Below, piece after piece: positions 62,057-64,000 of a stretch of 64,000 nucleotides of DNA. The stretch lies in contig NZ_CP009621.1 in assembly GCF_000973725.1 (NCBI RefSeq), positions 558,001 through 622,000 of the forward strand. Direction: 5' to 3'. The notes below the pieces were generated by a model, which saw only the letters and a program-made list of their open reading frames with translations, made no database searches and was not told where the DNA came from. The stretch is from Pontibacter korlensis. Lineage in GTDB: Bacteria; Bacteroidota; Bacteroidia; Cytophagales; Hymenobacteraceae. Each line of letters begins with the position of its first letter. The stretch's first letter is position 1. Both the position numbers and the translations under genes were made by a program.

Positions 62057-64000
62057 CTAGAAAGTAACTCTTAGGTTGGCACCCCAGGAGCGGGTGCTAG
62101 GGTAGCTGCTGAACTCATAGCCCTGAAGGTTGCCATTACCGAAACTATTCACTTCCGGATCTATATAAGTATTCTCATCCGGCGTCCACAGTATCAGGTT
62201 TCGACCAGAGAGGCCAACCTCAATGTTGCCAAAGAAGGTTCGCTCTACTAAAGAGGCTGGCAGCCTGTAAGAAACACTAACTTCTCTCAGCTTGGTAAAA
62301 GAGGCATCTATTATGTTGGTACCCTCAGGCAAGTTGCCCCAGTATTCGTACAGGTTAGTATTGGTAAGAGGAGTAGTATTTTCTACATACTCATCGCTTG
62401 TACCTACCTGCACTACAGAGTTCGGAATAATGTAGGGCTGGCGATCGTTGAAGAGCGTTTCAGGGGCAGTACCGGCAAAACGCTGTGTACCCCTTGTTCT
62501 GGAGTAGAGTTTGCCACCCTGCCTTGTATCAAACACAATTGACATACGTAGCCCTTTGTACCGGAAGGTATTCACTAAGCCGCCCTGCCAGTCTGGCTGT
62601 ATACTACCCTGGTAAGTCTGTTCAGTAGAAAGGCGTGGACGACCAGTAGAAGCGTTCACCACGATACGACCTTGTGGGTCGCGCAGGTAATCTTCTGCCA
62701 GGAAGGTTCCATATGGCCTACCTTCTGAGATGACCAATGCCGCTGATGACAAACCACCTAATGAAATCTCATTATCACCAGCCACATCCTCTACCATGTT
62801 CTCATTCTTAGTAAAGTTCACACTAATGTCCCAGCTGAAGTCGTTTGTTTCTATTGGCACACCGCCTACCAATAGCTCAATACCTTCGTTTCTGATGGTG
62901 GCTGCATTCAGGAAGGCAGACCCGAAGCCAGTCGCAAAAGAGAGCGGCACGTTGATAATCTGGTCTGTTGACTTAGAGTTGTAATAAGCTGCGTCCAGGC
63001 GCAAACGCTCATTAAAGAATCGCATATCAGCACCTACCTCCCAGGAGCTAGTATTTTCTGGCGCCAGGTTAGCGTTGCCAATTACGTTGCTTACCTCAAA
63101 GCCTGGCAAACCTGCAAAAGGGAAGTTCAAATCCGTACCCGCAAAGCCATCGCTAATGTTACCTGACACAAACACAGAACGTGTGCTGTATGGCAATGCA
63201 TCGTTACCTACGTTAGCGTAGTTAGCTCTGAATTTGGCGAAGTTGATAGGAGTGTTTTCTGCCAAGCCAAAAGCCTCTGCGGCATCAAAGGCAACGTTAA
63301 CAGATGGGTAAAAGAAGCTGTTATCCCCTATAGGCAGCGTAGATGACCAGTCGTTACGTCCAGTGACCTCTAACCATAGAAAGTTTCTAAAGCCAACCTT
63401 AGCCGAACCGTATACACCTACCAGCCTTCTCTTATCGCGGAAGCTTGTAGTAAGCGGTGTACCAATGATGTTGCTTAGTGAGCGGAACTCATTATTAGCT
63501 AAGGCGTCGGCGGTGGCAGTAAGGTCGTCGTTTTCTCTTTGGTTGATGTTGTTACCAAGTAACACATCCAGCGTCAGCACTTCAGACAGGTCTCTGTTAT
63601 AAGAGACAATGAGGTCTGAATTTATTTCCCTGTAGTAGATCTGCCGCTCAGAATACATACCATTGTCGTTGTTAGAGGCATTTTGTCCTTCCACATTCCG
63701 AATAGCCATAAACTGTTTGCGCCGATCTGTGTAAAAGTCTGTACCGATGCGGTAAGTTACATTGAGCCCCTCCATAATGTCATAGCCCAGGGTAATGTTA
63801 CCAAACAGACGGTCAACATCATTCTCGTACGTCTGATTTCGGAGTGACCAATAAGGATTTATAGTATAAGGTGAGTAGAAGCCAGCCTCATCGTTGAAAG
63901 GGTTATCCAAATCCTCTAGCTCTCGCACCGGAATATCACGCGGCGTTTGGATGATCTGGTTGAATACAGAGTTACCTTGTCCTGTTAAGGCAAAGTCGCC
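62057..64000 (-). CDS. SusC/RagA-like TonB-linked outer-membrane protein, C-terminal part
   Basis: The frame is open to the window edge, so the N-terminus (signal, regulatory domain, most of the plug) is missing; about 647 residues are present. It reads as SusC-type barrel: LWLEVTGRNDWSSTLP, SWEVGADMRFFNERLRLDAAYY, and a terminal strand RSWGANLRVTF. It is the first gene of the operon and forms the outer-membrane channel for the SusD partner. A GTG at 63928 is internal, not a start. Confidence 0.93.
   Translation of the reverse strand, partial: GDFALTGQGNSVFNQIIQTPRDIPVRELEDLDNPFNDEAGFYSPYTINPYWSLRNQTYENDVDRLFGNITLGYDIMEGLNVTYRIGTDFYTDRRKQFMAIRNVEGQNASNNDNGMYSERQIYYREINSDLIVSYNRDLSEVLTLDVLLGNNINQRENDDLTATADALANNEFRSLSNIIGTPLTTSFRDKRRLVGVYGSAKVGFRNFLWLEVTGRNDWSSTLPIGDNSFFYPSVNVAFDAAEAFGLAENTPINFAKFRANYANVGNDALPYSTRSVFVSGNISDGFAGTDLNFPFAGLPGFEVSNVIGNANLAPENTSSWEVGADMRFFNERLRLDAAYYNSKSTDQIINVPLSFATGFGSAFLNAATIRNEGIELLVGGVPIETNDFSWDISVNFTKNENMVEDVAGDNEISLGGLSSAALVISEGRPYGTFLAEDYLRDPQGRIVVNASTGRPRLSTEQTYQGSIQPDWQGGLVNTFRYKGLRMSIVFDTRQGGKLYSRTRGTQRFAGTAPETLFNDRQPYIIPNSVVQVGTSDEYVENTTPLTNTNLYEYWGNLPEGTNIIDASFTKLREVSVSYRLPASLVERTFFGNIEVGLSGRNLILWTPDENTYIDPEVNSFGNGNLQGYEFSSYPSTRSWGANLRVTF

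Overview
The window looks like chromosomal DNA of a Bacteroidota bacterium of the order Cytophagales, most like the Pontibacter/Hymenobacter group. The evidence is a SusC/SusD locus, three further TonB-dependent receptors with partner lipoproteins, an S46 dipeptidyl peptidase, a DUF5687 permease with its ATPase, and promoters of the TTTG-N18-TAnnTTTG type (clearest before tRNA-Ala). Overall GC is near 47 percent by eye. The species assignment is inference.

Layout. 1-12128 is mostly housekeeping: the serC 3' end, an A-type Fe-S carrier, a ChaN-like lipoprotein, a NatAB-type ABC exporter, grpE-dnaJ, hpt-adk-obg and a membrane pyrophosphatase. 12398-16393 holds a decayed lipoprotein gene, an M42-like peptidase, a TPR protein and a frameshifted IS200/IS605-type tnpB element. 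16555-18880 is a clearly GC-richer pair (ugd and UDP-glucuronate decarboxylase) that would make UDP-xylose. 19624-23015 carries a hydrolase, a glycolate-oxidase-type flavoenzyme and a NlpC/P60 lipoprotein. 23153-30122 has an Oar-like TonB receptor, convergent with a second receptor and its repetitive lipoprotein. 30516-33926 has tRNA-Ala(GGC), DUF2267 and cysE-cysK. 34076-38920 has two paralogous lipoproteins, an MFS exporter and two paired small membrane proteins. 39040-45563 includes a HEAT-cyclophilin fusion, a VOC protein, a thioredoxin-like protein, an epimerase, a DUF1684 lipoprotein and an AraC regulator. 45557-46120 is a nest of mobile-element debris: a deletion derivative of the tnpB element next to an IS110-type 5' end with a strong bridge-RNA-like fold. 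46189-52301 holds a GH5 glycosidase, an ABC exporter, an IS4-like element with broken transposase, and yidD. 52396-64000 holds the S46 peptidase, an SDR, a TonB receptor/DUF4249 pair and the SusCD-type operon, cut by the window edge.

Functionally the strain looks like a consumer of polymers and peptides: outer-membrane receptors with surface lipoproteins, a secreted GH5 enzyme and a periplasmic dipeptidyl peptidase. The most unusual signals are the bridge-RNA-like IS110 remnant, the two tnpB-element copies at different stages of decay, a lipoprotein gene broken only by two in-frame TAG codons, and a heptamer, AAGTATA/TATACTT, that I count about 60 times where roughly ten are expected by chance.
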